In this document: one piece after another, positions 52,276 through 61,165 of the stretch
Numbering within the stretch: position 1 is the stretch's first letter
How the letters are laid out: every line of letters starts with the position of its first letter
Assembly: GCA_964430505.1 (NCBI GenBank)
Contig: CAYSGH010000004.1
Location: 47,885-111,884, forward strand
Direction of reading: 5' to 3'
Origin: UBA6176 sp032119375
GTDB lineage: Bacteria > Verrucomicrobiota > Verrucomicrobiia > Limisphaerales > UBA9464
Length of the DNA: 64,000 nt
Program-made: the position numbers and the translations under genes
The notes under the pieces: generated by a model
Seen by the model: only the letters and a program-made list of their open reading frames with translations
The model's database searches: none
Told to the model about the DNA's origin: nothing

Positions 52276-52848
52276 GGAAACGCCCATGAAACGCCCGTGG
52301 GAAGCAAACCTCAAGCCATGCAACACCCCCCCTCCCCGCGTCACGATTCAAGGCATGGTTTTGGAATCGCCGACGGGCGCCGATGCCGGAAGGCGCCATC
52401 CTCCCATCGACCTCGGTTTCCGGGCTGGACTGCGCTCATCAAGGGGCGTGCGCGATCCCTCGCGGGGACAGGGCGGCGTCCCCGGCCGATCCGCAAGAGC
52501 CACCCGTGAACCCGTGTCCGGAACCCCTGTGCCGACAGGGTGAAACCCGCGTTCCCGGGCGGGAACGATCGCTACCCCCCCTGTAAGGAACAGAGCGAAG
52601 ACCAACCCGTTGGGAGGGCGCATGCCATGGCAGAGGCGATGGCACCCCAAGGTCCGGTCACATTCACGGGGCGTTCCTATCACGCTGTCGTCCCGCCACG
52701 GGATGAAAATCAGGATTGAATGGGACTCACGCGGTGACACGTTTTCGCTGCCGTGTCCAAAAAGGCCGGCGACCATGGATGCCTGATGGTCAATCCCCGA
52801 GGGGGGGGACTGGACCTCTGGGCTGCCCATGGAACAAGGAAACACAAA
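52276..52848. other. Long divergent intergenic region with small hairpins
   Basis: 573 bp between the giant LTD/CotH gene and the PEP-CTERM gene. Three perfect 6-bp inverted repeats are visible: CCCTGT-GCCG-ACAGGG (52525-52540), GTTCCC-GGGC-GGGAAC (52551-52566) and GACACG-N10-CGTGTC (52736-52757). They are candidate operators or leader hairpins. No gene is supported. Confidence 0.45.
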
Positions 52849-53430
52849 ATGACTAACAAGATACTGGCCCTTGGGGCCTCGGTGGCGCTGGCCCTGTCTG
52901 CCCAGGCCGCCATCGTCATCAACATCACCGAAGTCGGTTCCGACGTTTACCTACAGGGTTCGGGTTCGGTGAACACGACCTCGCTGACAAAGCATGCAAC
53001 AGTATCCGTGTTCAACAGGCTGAACCCTTCGTCAGGCGCCGCGGGAGCGGGTGCCTACGAATCGGTCTCCGCAGACTGGTACAAAGATGTGGCAACACCT
53101 GCCCCCGCTAGCTTTGGACCCGGTGGAATGGTCGATCCCAGCAGTGGAACTGGAGACCGTTTCCTGCTGGTTGGCCAGTCCGGTTCCATCTTCGTCCCCG
53201 CCGGATATCAGTCGGGAGCACCCCTCTCCGGCACCGCCACTTGGGCCAACCAAACCCTGAGCAGCTTGGGCCTGATCCCTGGCACCTATGTCTGGAACTT
53301 CGGCACCGGTGCCAATGCCGACACATGGACCGTCAACATCACCGCCGTCCCCGAACCTCATCAGTACGGCATGGCGGCTGCACTAGGGCTGATCGGCCTC
53401 GGCATCTGGCGTCGGCACGCCCGGAAGTAA
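52849..53430 (+). CDS. PEP-CTERM sorting domain protein
   Basis: A 193-residue secreted protein. Signal peptide MTNKILALGASVALALSAQA. A beta-rich, Gly/Ser/Thr-rich body with no recognised domain. A C-terminal PEP-CTERM sorting signal has VPEP near residue 167, a hydrophobic helix (YGMAAALGLIGLGIW) and the basic tail RRHARK. Such proteins are cleaved and anchored by exosortase during export, typically with exopolysaccharide production; exosortase is not in this window. The ATG at 52849 has a good Shine-Dalgarno (AAGGA, 9 bases upstream), better than the upstream in-frame ATG. A Rho-independent terminator follows. Base composition is lower in GC than neighbours. Confidence 0.9.
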   Translation: MTNKILALGASVALALSAQAAIVINITEVGSDVYLQGSGSVNTTSLTKHATVSVFNRLNPSSGAAGAGAYESVSADWYKDVATPAPASFGPGGMVDPSSGTGDRFLLVGQSGSIFVPAGYQSGAPLSGTATWANQTLSSLGLIPGTYVWNFGTGANADTWTVNITAVPEPHQYGMAAALGLIGLGIWRRHARK

Positions 53431-53454
53431 CGCTCCCCGGTTGCCTGCGGATTC

Positions 53455-53482
53455 AAGCCCGGCCCTCGTGGCCGGGCTTTTT
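53455..53482 (+). terminator. Rho-independent terminator after PEP-CTERM gene
   Basis: A perfect 10-bp stem AAGCCCGGCC / GGCCGGGCTT with loop CTCGT, followed by TTT, starting 25 bp after the TAA stop. It is the clearest intrinsic terminator in the window. Confidence 0.88.
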
Positions 53483-53532
53483 GCGCCCCGTTTCAACCAT
53501 TTGGGCGGCCTCGAGCGTGCCCAACCCTCCCT

Positions 53533-54174
53533 TTAGCCCCCCAACACCCGCCGCGCCGCCACGCACAGGAACGCCCGCCGTTCCGCCTTCAACGCCCCTC
53601 CCACCCGGCGCACCACGCCCCCTCGCAGGGCCACCTCCACCACCGTCGTCTCCTGGGCATCCCCCTCCGAGTCCCGCCAATGCCGCGTCGCCAACCGCAC
53701 CCCCTCCACGTCCGCCGCCGCAAACCGTCGCGTCCAACCCAACGGCCCCACGGAGCGCCGGATCCATGCGTCCGGCCCCGACCGGCCCACCTCGGTCTTC
53801 CCCGCCAGTGCCAGGCATAGCCGGACCGCAAGGTGGCCGCTGGCGGCAACGAACGGGACGAGGAACAGCGCAAGCAGCCACCCGCCGGCCCCGCCGAGTC
53901 GCCCATCGGGCATCCATGCGGGCGGCGTGATCCCCGCCGACCGCAACGCCCAAGAACCGGACGCAGGCACGAACTGCCAGAGGATGGAGTTCCAGAGAAC
54001 GCTGAAGACCAGGAGAAGCGCCGCCGCCAGCCACGACCGCTCGCTTGCCCCCGCCACCCCTCCGTCGGGTTCCCATCGCAGCCAACATCCCGCCGGCGGC
54101 CTGTCCCAGGGCACGGCATCCAACGGCCGTTCGGACCGCGGCTCAGGCGTTGCCTCGTGCGCGTTGGCCTTCAT
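53533..54174 (-). CDS. Membrane protein of unknown function
   Basis: Not recognised. 213 residues with a charged N-terminal part (to about 45), a helix WLAAALLLVFSVLWNSILW, a linker containing ITPPAWMP, a second helix GGWLLALFLVPFVAASGHLA and a cytoplasmic-type C-terminal half rich in beta-forming residues and Arg (e.g. WTRRFAAADVEGVRLATRHW). The layout recalls small proteins in which two helices precede a PH-like domain, but no motif settles it. Its ATG overlaps the stop of the CotH gene by 4 bp (ATGA), so the two are translationally coupled. Confidence 0.75.
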   Translation of the reverse strand: MKANAHEATPEPRSERPLDAVPWDRPPAGCWLRWEPDGGVAGASERSWLAAALLLVFSVLWNSILWQFVPASGSWALRSAGITPPAWMPDGRLGGAGGWLLALFLVPFVAASGHLAVRLCLALAGKTEVGRSGPDAWIRRSVGPLGWTRRFAAADVEGVRLATRHWRDSEGDAQETTVVEVALRGGVVRRVGGALKAERRAFLCVAARRVLGG

Positions 54175-56048
54175 GGCTTCCGTTCGTTCCCCTCCACGCG
54201 CGTGATCACGAAGCCCTCGGCGTCAAACGACGCCTCGCCTCGCCACGCCGCAAACTCCGCCACCAGCTCCACCTCCGTGTCCGGCTCGCCAATGCCGAAC
54301 TCCACCGACAACGGCGTCCAACCCTGGGCCGTCGCATCCAGGTCGGGCACCTCATGCCCGGCCACGCGAAACCCCACGTGTGCGGACGGATCCGCCCCCT
54401 GAACCTTGAACCGGCCGGTCACGCGATACACGCCCGGGTCGAGGAGGACGAGCGCGCGCCACGAGGCCGCGCCGTAGCCGTTGGCCATGCGGAGGACCAA
54501 CGCGTCGCCGTCCGGCGTGGTCGCCCGCTCGCATTGGGGAGGGCGTCCATTGCGTCCCCGGCGGGCCTGCGGGGACCAGTTGCGCACGATGGCCGAGGAT
54601 TCCTTGCCCGATAGGGCCGGCTTGGGGACGACGGCCGTGACTTGGTTCGTCACGGATTGAAGCCGCGCCTGGATGAGGCGGCAGTATTCCTCGACCCATT
54701 GCCCGTGCTCGGCGGCGAGGTCGGGGGAATACGCGGCGAGCGTGGGCCGCAGGCGCTCGCCGATGGCGCGGGCATGGGCCACGAGACGGTCCTCGTGGAA
54801 AACGTTCGTGGACAGGTGCCCGATGCGAGCCATGTACCGACGGCGACCCTCCGGATGCTCGAGCACGGCGGCGGCCACCTGCGCCCGCATGGGGAAGCGG
54901 ATCGGCGAGGACGTGGGCATGCGTTGCCCGATGCCGAACGTCTGGTCGAGCCCGTGCGGCATGAACACCAGGCGGCCCGTCGTGGGGTCGTCGTAGATGC
55001 GGTAGTTGTTCCGGTTGATGGCGTACCCGTCCCAGTTGCAGACGATCACGTCCACGGCGACGAGCGAGACGAAGCGCTCGACGTCGAGGGCGTTCGTCAG
55101 GGCGGCCCAGCGGCGGTCGGGGTTGCCCTCCTCCAAGGCCTTCGCAAGGCGGCCCAGGCCCGGGTGCTGGTCTTTGTGCTTGCCCGACACGACGTCCAAG
55201 GGGCGCTCGAAGACGTCCTGAACGAAGCCGCCGTCGTACAGGTTGCCGTCGTCGTCCTGAAAGTGCTGCTTCACGAACGCCTTGCCCCAGCCCTCGGCGA
55301 GGACGTAAAGGCCGAGGTCACGCCCGTTGACCTCCACGGTCACGTGGTCCGTGCGGGGCACCGGCACGCCCGCCTGCCGATAGAGGTCACGACACAACGT
55401 CTCGCTGACGTAGGTGGGGTCCTGGACCGAGTTGTTCAGGGAAATCTTGGGCATCCCACGAAACGCCTGCCCCTTCGCCTTCTTTGCAAAGTTCAGCGTG
55501 AACGCCGGCTTGTCGTCGTAGGGGCGGAAGCTGCCCGCCGCGCCCTTCAGGTGCAGCGCCACGTTCGTGAACGTCTGGTCGCCGCATCGCACCGTGGCCT
55601 CGACCTCCGGACGATCCGGGTCCAGCCCCATCCCAAACCCGCGGAAGCGCCGTTGCATGGAGCGCAGGGCGTCCTCGGCCTCCGACGACAACTCGATGCG
55701 GACGCGCGCGAGGTTCGTGGGAAGGGCGGAGGGCTTGGGTGCATCGGGCATGGCCATGCGACGGGGGCGCTCCCCCCGTTCCCCTCCCCGTTGCCCGCGT
55801 TCCCGCAACTGGGCCATCGGATGCCCCTCCTCGCGAAACCAAATCCCGCCCGTCGCCAGGTTGTAGCCGACCAAGGCAAACAGGCACGTCCACAGCGCCA
55901 CCGTGAAGCCCACGGACCATGGCGATCGACGACGACGTGGCACCAGCCAGGGCGGGGGCATCGCGGGAGGGTTCCAGGCTTGGTTTGGAAGCGGCGGCGG
56001 CACGGGTCCAGCTGGGGGCGCCGGGGTTTCTTGGGGAGGTTCGGACAT
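54171..56048 (-). CDS. CotH kinase family membrane-anchored protein
   Basis: A 625-residue protein with a Pro-rich cytoplasmic N-tail, basic residues (VPRRRRSP), one transmembrane helix (VGFTVALWTCLFALVGYNL) and a basic/acidic spacer. The CotH domain is at about 100-440: NVALHLKGAAGSFRPYDDKP (the 'G.gS....KksF' part), FRGMPKISLNNSVQDPTYVS, VEVNGRDLGLYVLAEGWGK, DVIVCNWDGYAINRNNYRIY and FMPHGLDQTFG. The C-terminal 150 residues form a carbohydrate-binding-like beta domain (GVYRVTGRFKVQGADPSAHV). Kinase-type Asp residues (CNWDGY, HGLDQ) are present. It is the shortest of three CotH proteins here. Start at 56048; it follows the pseudopilin gene by 61 bp. Confidence 0.88.
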   Translation of the reverse strand: MSEPPQETPAPPAGPVPPPLPNQAWNPPAMPPPWLVPRRRRSPWSVGFTVALWTCLFALVGYNLATGGIWFREEGHPMAQLRERGQRGGERGERPRRMAMPDAPKPSALPTNLARVRIELSSEAEDALRSMQRRFRGFGMGLDPDRPEVEATVRCGDQTFTNVALHLKGAAGSFRPYDDKPAFTLNFAKKAKGQAFRGMPKISLNNSVQDPTYVSETLCRDLYRQAGVPVPRTDHVTVEVNGRDLGLYVLAEGWGKAFVKQHFQDDDGNLYDGGFVQDVFERPLDVVSGKHKDQHPGLGRLAKALEEGNPDRRWAALTNALDVERFVSLVAVDVIVCNWDGYAINRNNYRIYDDPTTGRLVFMPHGLDQTFGIGQRMPTSSPIRFPMRAQVAAAVLEHPEGRRRYMARIGHLSTNVFHEDRLVAHARAIGERLRPTLAAYSPDLAAEHGQWVEEYCRLIQARLQSVTNQVTAVVPKPALSGKESSAIVRNWSPQARRGRNGRPPQCERATTPDGDALVLRMANGYGAASWRALVLLDPGVYRVTGRFKVQGADPSAHVGFRVAGHEVPDLDATAQGWTPLSVEFGIGEPDTEVELVAEFAAWRGEASFDAEGFVITRVEGNERKP

Positions 56049-56109
56049 CAAGCCGGTGTGGGGTTGGCCCAGGGCTGACGGGGCCATGCCCGAAGCCCTT
56101 GGGATGGGT

Positions 56110-56577
56110 TTAGTTTTCCAGCAGGTCGATCACGCGCACGCCCAAGTTTTGCTGCCCGGTCGCGGGCGACGCGACCACGTCCAGCACCACGAAGTCCGCC
56201 GGGGCATCCGCTGCGAAGGGATGAAATGTCACCGACCCCAACCGCAGCCATTCCGACGTCTTCGCGCTGAGTTGGCACCCGTGGATGAACCCGGTCAACG
56301 ACAGTTTCCCGTGGCCGGGATGGGCGACGCGGTAGGCGGTGTAGCGGGACCGGATTTCCGCGAGCGCGACTTCGGGGGTGGCCGCCCCGGTGCTGGCGAC
56401 GCCGGCCAAGCCACGCGCCTGGCGCAGGGCCCGGCCCATCGGGCCCAGCATCCATGACGCAAGGACCCCGATGATGCCCATCACGCACAGCAACTCCACC
56501 AGGGACACGCCGGCGGCGCCGCGCCTTCGATGGCCAGGCCGAACGCTGGAGGGGTGACTGCGCATCGTGGTCGTCAT
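56110..56577 (-). CDS. Pseudopilin-like protein with prepilin-type N-terminus
   Basis: A 155-residue protein. The basic leader RPGHRRRGAAG precedes VSLVELLCVMGIIGVLASWM, a divergent class III-type signal: the +5 Glu is kept, but the common FTLIELL is VSLVELL. The C-terminal domain is small (ending GVRVIDLLEN). The start at 56577 (MTTTMRSH) or 56565 is uncertain. It is unlike the two long FTLIELLVVIAI proteins at 61166 and 62043 and may be a minor pseudopilin. It sits between the MBL-fold and CotH genes on the same strand. Confidence 0.72.
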   Translation of the reverse strand: MTTTMRSHPSSVRPGHRRRGAAGVSLVELLCVMGIIGVLASWMLGPMGRALRQARGLAGVASTGAATPEVALAEIRSRYTAYRVAHPGHGKLSLTGFIHGCQLSAKTSEWLRLGSVTFHPFAADAPADFVVLDVVASPATGQQNLGVRVIDLLEN

Positions 56578-56618
56578 GCGTGGCGGGCCGCAGGGTGCCG
56601 GGCAGGCCACTCCAGCCT

Positions 56619-57548
56619 TCAAAACGTCTCGGGCACCCCTTCCTCCAGGAAGCGGATGCGACTGAGCGCGCCCGCGTTGCCGCCCAACTCCCGCAGCCAC
56701 CGCGCGGGTTCCTCCATCGACTCAAAGCTGAGCTTGAAGGTCCCGAAGTGCATCGGCACGAACCAGCGCGCACGCAGGTCCAGGAAGGCCCGCAAGGCCT
56801 CGTCCGGCCCCATGTGGACGCGACGGAACGTGTCCGGGTAATACGCGCCGATGGGCAACAGGGCCACCTCGGGCTGGAGGCGTTGCCCGATGTCCGCAAA
56901 CCCGTCGAAGTAGGCAGAGTCGCCGGCGTGGTAGATGCGTCGGCCGCGGCATTCGAGAAGGAAGCCGCCGTAGCCCCGATGCTCGTCCCGCAACGTCCGC
57001 GCGCCCCAATGCTTCGCCGGCACCAGCGTCACCTTCCAGTCGCCCGACCCAAACGACTCCCACCAGTGCAGCTCGATCACACGTCCGAAGCCGAGGCGCT
57101 TGGCCAACGGACCGCAGCCCCACGGCATCACGGCCACCTTCGGCGACGGCAACCGCCGCAGGGTGGGCTTGTGGAAGTGGTCGAAGTGGGCGTGCGTCAG
57201 CAACACGAGGTCGATGGGCGGCAGGTCCTCGATCCGCAGGCCCGGCCGCCGCAGCCGCTTCAACAGGAACAGCCAGTTCGCAAAGTTCGGGTCCACCAGG
57301 ACGTTCAACCCGTTGAATTGCGCGAGGAACGACGCATGCCCAATCCACGTCAACGCCAGCTCGTCGTCCTTCAACGGCGGAAACTCCGGCGTCTTCGTCG
57401 AGCCCGTCCGCTTCGTCAGCCAGGCCTTCCAGACCATCTCGTGGAAGAACGTCCGCGGGTTGAAGTGGTTCGACGGCGTCAGCTCCTTGAACGAGCGCGG
57501 GATCCGGCGCCGGCGACCGGGCGTGGGGCTGGGGTCGGGCGACTTCAT
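56619..57548 (-). CDS. MBL-fold metallo-hydrolase (UlaG/NAPE-PLD-like)
   Basis: A 309-residue metallo-beta-lactamase-fold hydrolase. TWIGHASFLAQFNGLNVLVD is the family beginning, LLTHAHFDHF is the HxHxDH zinc motif, and later parts LVPAKHWGARTL, YHAGDSAYFDGF (metal-bridging Asp) and VPMHFGTFKLS (last His) match the NAPE-PLD/UlaG-type group. Relatives act on phosphodiesters or lactones; the substrate is unknown. The start at 57548 (MKSPDPSPTPG) gives a basic, Pro-rich tail of about 40 residues before the domain; no signal peptide is clear. It starts 21 bp after the STAS gene stop. Confidence 0.9.
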   Translation of the reverse strand: MKSPDPSPTPGRRRRIPRSFKELTPSNHFNPRTFFHEMVWKAWLTKRTGSTKTPEFPPLKDDELALTWIGHASFLAQFNGLNVLVDPNFANWLFLLKRLRRPGLRIEDLPPIDLVLLTHAHFDHFHKPTLRRLPSPKVAVMPWGCGPLAKRLGFGRVIELHWWESFGSGDWKVTLVPAKHWGARTLRDEHRGYGGFLLECRGRRIYHAGDSAYFDGFADIGQRLQPEVALLPIGAYYPDTFRRVHMGPDEALRAFLDLRARWFVPMHFGTFKLSFESMEEPARWLRELGGNAGALSRIRFLEEGVPETF

Positions 57549-57569
57549 GCAGCCGGGCAAGGCATGGGG

Positions 57570-58133
57570 CTAGGGGTCGGATGCCGCGGCAACGGTGCCG
57601 GGCGGGGATGCCTCGGTCGTCCCGGCACGGGCGCGCGCCAACTCCCCGGCCAGCATCCGCCGCAACTCGGCGAACCGCGCGTCGTTCGCGTCGCTCAGGC
57701 GCCCGAGGTTCTCGTGGGCGCCCAGGCAGAACCGGCCGATGTCCTCCTTGCTGGCCAGGCCTTGCGGCAGGTCCTGGAGCGGCGCATCCACGGGCATGGG
57801 CGCGCCGTCGTCGGCCACCTGGAGCAACGGCAACACGTCCAGGTTCGCAAGCCCGTCCAGGATGCGCGGCCGCGCCCCGTGCAGGACGAACCGGACCAGC
57901 GGCACCCCGTCCCGCACCTCCTCCGCCAGGCCCGCCAACGTCCCCGAAAACGTGCTGTCCAACAGCGGGCATCCCGCCAACGCCAGGTGCACCTCCCTCA
58001 CCCCGTGCTCGGCCATCCGCCGCACCGCCATGTCGAAGTCACGCGCCCGTTCCACCGCCGCCCGGCCGTTGATCCGAAACAGCGCCGCCGACCCCGTGCA
58101 CGCGAACTGAATTCCTGGAAGGCTCGATTCCAT
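57570..58133 (-). CDS. STAS-domain protein with C-terminal extension
   Basis: A 187-residue protein. The first 110 residues look like a STAS/anti-sigma-factor-antagonist domain: LFRINGRAAVERARDFDMAV, then EVHLALAGCPLLDSTFSGTLAGLAEEV. The PLLDSTF segment is where SpoIIAA-like proteins carry the phosphorylated Ser/Thr after Asp. VRFVLHGARPRILDGLANLDVLPLL ends the domain. A helical extension rich in Ala/Arg follows (GRLSDANDARFAELRRMLAG). It may act in a partner-switching pathway, but no kinase or phosphatase gene is adjacent. The start at 58133 opens the domain directly. Confidence 0.75.
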   Translation of the reverse strand: MESSLPGIQFACTGSAALFRINGRAAVERARDFDMAVRRMAEHGVREVHLALAGCPLLDSTFSGTLAGLAEEVRDGVPLVRFVLHGARPRILDGLANLDVLPLLQVADDGAPMPVDAPLQDLPQGLASKEDIGRFCLGAHENLGRLSDANDARFAELRRMLAGELARARAGTTEASPPGTVAAASDP

Positions 58134-58254
58134 GCCCGTTGCCACGCTCCCGCCACCCCCTCCCGCCGTCAAGCGAAGGACCGGCTTCCATGGGCGCCGC
58201 AGGATGCACGCACCCCCGGGCCTGCCTTCCCGGTGCAGGCCGACGACGCCCAAG

Positions 58255-61029
58255 TCACTTCGAGCGCGTCGCACGCGCCACCCGCACCGCCTCCATCGCC
58301 GCGCACCCCAACCCCATCCCCAGGAGCATCCCCGCCGTCATCCCGCCCCAGGCGGCCACGAACTGCCACGGGCTCATCGGCGGCAACGCACGCACCGCCG
58401 TCCCTCCGCCCAACGCCATCCCCGCCACCATCGCCACCGACAATCCCGCCATCCCCACCCCCCAACCCGCCCAGCCCAGGATGCCCCGGCCCCTAGGCAC
58501 CACGTCCTGCATCCACGGCAAGCCCCCCATCAACATCCCCGCCCACATCCAAGGGAACCGCCACCCCGCCTCAAAGTAATGGTGCGCCTGGCAACACAGG
58601 CACACGCCCTTCTCCATCACCGGCCCCATCCCGGCGTCCAACCACCACCCCGCCAACATGAACAGGTTTCCCGTCCCCAACATCCCCGCCGTCATCCGTC
58701 CCCAGCGCCCGCGCAACCCCGACGCCATCACCCACGCCGCCCCGCTGACGCACGCCGTCGCCATCAACGCAGCCTGCAACCACCCCAGCGCCCCCAGCCA
58801 AAGCGCCAGCGGCACCTGCGCCACGAAGCTCCCCGCCACAACCCACTCCTCCCATCCGCGCCAACCCAACCCCGGCCCTGCACCCGCGCCACCTCCCTCC
58901 CCATCCCCAACATCAACGCATCCCGCGCCCCGCACCGCCCGCCAGGCCACGACCACGCTCGATCCCGTCATCAACAATGCCGCCCACACCGGATGCAACA
59001 CACCCGCCGCCGCCATCCCCATGCCCAGCAAGTTGTACCCCAGCGCAAACACCAGGCTCCCCTCCACCGCCCGCATCGAGCGACGCGCCACCTGCATCGC
59101 CTCCACCAACCCATCCAACCGTCCCGCGCCCACCTCCCCGTCCGCCAACGCCCGCGCCGCCGACGTCCCCTCCGAAATCGCCAGGCCCACGTCCGCCACC
59201 CCCAAGGCCAACCCGTCGTTGAACCCGTCTCCCACGAACAACACCCTCCCGCCGGCCGACTGGATCTCGCGCACGCGCCCCGCCTTGGCCTCCGGTGTCA
59301 TCCCCCCATGGCATCGAACACGCCCCCCGCATCGAAACCCCTCCAGCCTCCCCGGCGCGTCCCCGCTCAACACCTCCACCGTGCACCCCATCGCCTCCCA
59401 ACGCCCCACCCGCTCCTCCCATCCCGGCAACCGATGCTCCCGCAGCGTCGCCACCCCCACCCGCCGACCGTCCACCGCCAGGGCAAGCCGCGCATCCCCC
59501 TCGTGGCCCCGGCCCGTCTGCTCCCACGCCCCGGAGCCTTCCCCACCGCGCTCCGCTGCCCCCGCCCACTCCATCCGCCCCACCCGCACCCGACGCCAGG
59601 CCTCGCCCTCCTCCCGGGCCTCCGCCTCCACCCCGGCCCCTGCCACCCACGTCACTCCGCGAACCTCCACCCCCGCGCGTTCCTCCCGCGCCACGTCTTC
59701 AAAGGCCTTCCCCCAAACGCCCCCAGCGCGCACCTCCAAGGCCGCCATCCACCCCAGCCAACGTCGCCGCACCGCCGCGTCGCCCTCCGACACAAAGTCC
59801 ACCAGCACCGCCTCCATCCCCGTCAACGTCCCCGTCTTGTCCACGCACACATGGTCCACCGACGCCAAGGCCTCCACCGCCGACGCCCGCCGCAGGCGCA
59901 CCCCGCGCGTCGCCATCACCGACAATGCGCTCCACAGCCCCAACGGCACCGACAACCCCAACGCGCACGGGCACGCCACCAAGATCACCGACAACGCCCG
60001 GTACACCGCCGTCTCGGCGCCCCAACGCCCCCATGTGACGGCCAGCGTGCCCCCGGCCACCGCCAACACCACCGGCAGAAACCAGGCCGCCCACCGGCTC
60101 GCCCTCCCCCAGGCCATCGTCTCCTCCACCGTCTCGCGCGCCTCCCGAAGCACCCGCATCAACGACTCCAGCTCCCGTCTCCCGCCCCCCTCCCCCAGCT
60201 CCCGCCCCACTTCCACCCACACCTCCAACTCCCCGTCCATCGCCACCGCCCCGGCCCGCACCCGGTCCCCCGCACGACGCACCACGGGCAACGCCTCGCC
60301 CGTCAATGCCGACTCCCGAACCCACGACTGCCCCGAAGCCACCGTCCCGCCCATCACCACCGCACCCCCGATGGCCACCCGAATCCGATCTCCATCCTTC
60401 AACGCACCGACCAACACGTCCTCCACGGCGCCATCCGGCCCGACCCGACGCGCCCGCGCGAAGGTTTGCTCCCACCGGTTGGCCTCGTCCAAGGCCCGCG
60501 CCCGCGCCGTCGCCGTCAGCGCCTTGCCCGCCGCGTGCACCGTCACCAGGACGGCCACCACCTCGTAATACACCGAGCCCCGGCCGGTGAACGTGGCCAT
60601 CAACGACGCCGCCAGCGCCGCCAGCGCCCCCACCACGAACAACGCCTCGACCGCCACCCGTCCCCGCTTCGCGCAACGACACGCCTCCCGCACCAACCCC
60701 GGCCCCATCAACCCCAACGCCACCAGCGCCCCCGCTGCCAGCCACCCATGCACCCACCCCCTCTCGGGACCCGTCGGCGCGTCCACGTTCGTCGCCAGGC
60801 CGATCAACATCATCTGCCCCGACACCAACACACCGGCCCCCACCCGCCACCAACCCTGCGTCCCCTCGAGTCCCTTCCCAACCCCACGCCCCACCGCCCC
60901 GCCTTCCCCCAATACCCGGCACCCATAGCAACAATACGCCCCCCCCTCCCGCACCACCCCCCCGCAATACCCACAAGCCACCCCGGCCGCCCGTGCTCGC
61001 CCGCCACCCCCTTCACCCCGCGCGTCCAT
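58255..61029 (-). CDS. Heavy-metal P1B-type ATPase with extra C-terminal membrane region
   Basis: A 924-residue ATPase, probably copper-exporting and related to CcoI/FixI assembly pumps. The N-terminus holds a Cys cluster (C19, C22, C33, C34, C37: CGYCGG, YCCYGCRVL) like the putative metal-binding domain preceding CcoI/FixI; there is no CxxC-type HMA domain. The core shows TGE (SALTGEALPV), CPC at 353-355 (ACPCALGLS), the phosphorylated D397 in DKTGTLTG and GDGFNDGLALG (usual GDGIND). The N-domain lacks the expected His-Pro dipeptide. About 200 residues beyond the usual last helix form five or six extra hydrophobic segments with CLCCQAHH (C810-H817). The start lies in a 9-bp tandem repeat; 61029 is the last of several in-frame ATGs. 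Confidence 0.85.
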   Translation of the reverse strand: MDARGEGGGGRARAAGVACGYCGGVVREGGAYCCYGCRVLGEGGAVGRGVGKGLEGTQGWWRVGAGVLVSGQMMLIGLATNVDAPTGPERGWVHGWLAAGALVALGLMGPGLVREACRCAKRGRVAVEALFVVGALAALAASLMATFTGRGSVYYEVVAVLVTVHAAGKALTATARARALDEANRWEQTFARARRVGPDGAVEDVLVGALKDGDRIRVAIGGAVVMGGTVASGQSWVRESALTGEALPVVRRAGDRVRAGAVAMDGELEVWVEVGRELGEGGGRRELESLMRVLREARETVEETMAWGRASRWAAWFLPVVLAVAGGTLAVTWGRWGAETAVYRALSVILVACPCALGLSVPLGLWSALSVMATRGVRLRRASAVEALASVDHVCVDKTGTLTGMEAVLVDFVSEGDAAVRRRWLGWMAALEVRAGGVWGKAFEDVAREERAGVEVRGVTWVAGAGVEAEAREEGEAWRRVRVGRMEWAGAAERGGEGSGAWEQTGRGHEGDARLALAVDGRRVGVATLREHRLPGWEERVGRWEAMGCTVEVLSGDAPGRLEGFRCGGRVRCHGGMTPEAKAGRVREIQSAGGRVLFVGDGFNDGLALGVADVGLAISEGTSAARALADGEVGAGRLDGLVEAMQVARRSMRAVEGSLVFALGYNLLGMGMAAAGVLHPVWAALLMTGSSVVVAWRAVRGAGCVDVGDGEGGGAGAGPGLGWRGWEEWVVAGSFVAQVPLALWLGALGWLQAALMATACVSGAAWVMASGLRGRWGRMTAGMLGTGNLFMLAGWWLDAGMGPVMEKGVCLCCQAHHYFEAGWRFPWMWAGMLMGGLPWMQDVVPRGRGILGWAGWGVGMAGLSVAMVAGMALGGGTAVRALPPMSPWQFVAAWGGMTAGMLLGMGLGCAAMEAVRVARATRSK

Positions 61030-61085
61030 TAAGTCCATTAAGTCCATTAAGTCCATTAAGTCCATCGAGTCCATCGAGTCCATCC
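61024..61085. repeat. 9-bp tandem repeat over the ATPase start
   Basis: Six to seven units of GTCCATTAA/GTCCATCGA in direct tandem. On the minus strand each unit reads ATGGACTTA or ATGGACTCG, giving repeated in-frame Met-Asp-Leu/Ser codons just before the ATPase. The unit length is a multiple of three, so unit number does not change the frame. Confidence 0.8.
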
Positions 61086-61165
61086 GTCCAAGTCCCCATT
61101 CCCCCTCCCAGATTTCCTCTTGGAATCCCGCATCCCAGCCGCTTCAAATTCTTGCGCATCGCCCC

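Noticed and set aside
58282..61032. Long plus-strand frame through the P-type ATPase region
   Set aside because: Pro/His/Arg-rich antisense frame; the minus strand has all P-type ATPase motifs.
61024..61085. Possible CRISPR-like repeats
   Set aside because: Units are 9 bp with no spacers; it is a simple tandem repeat.
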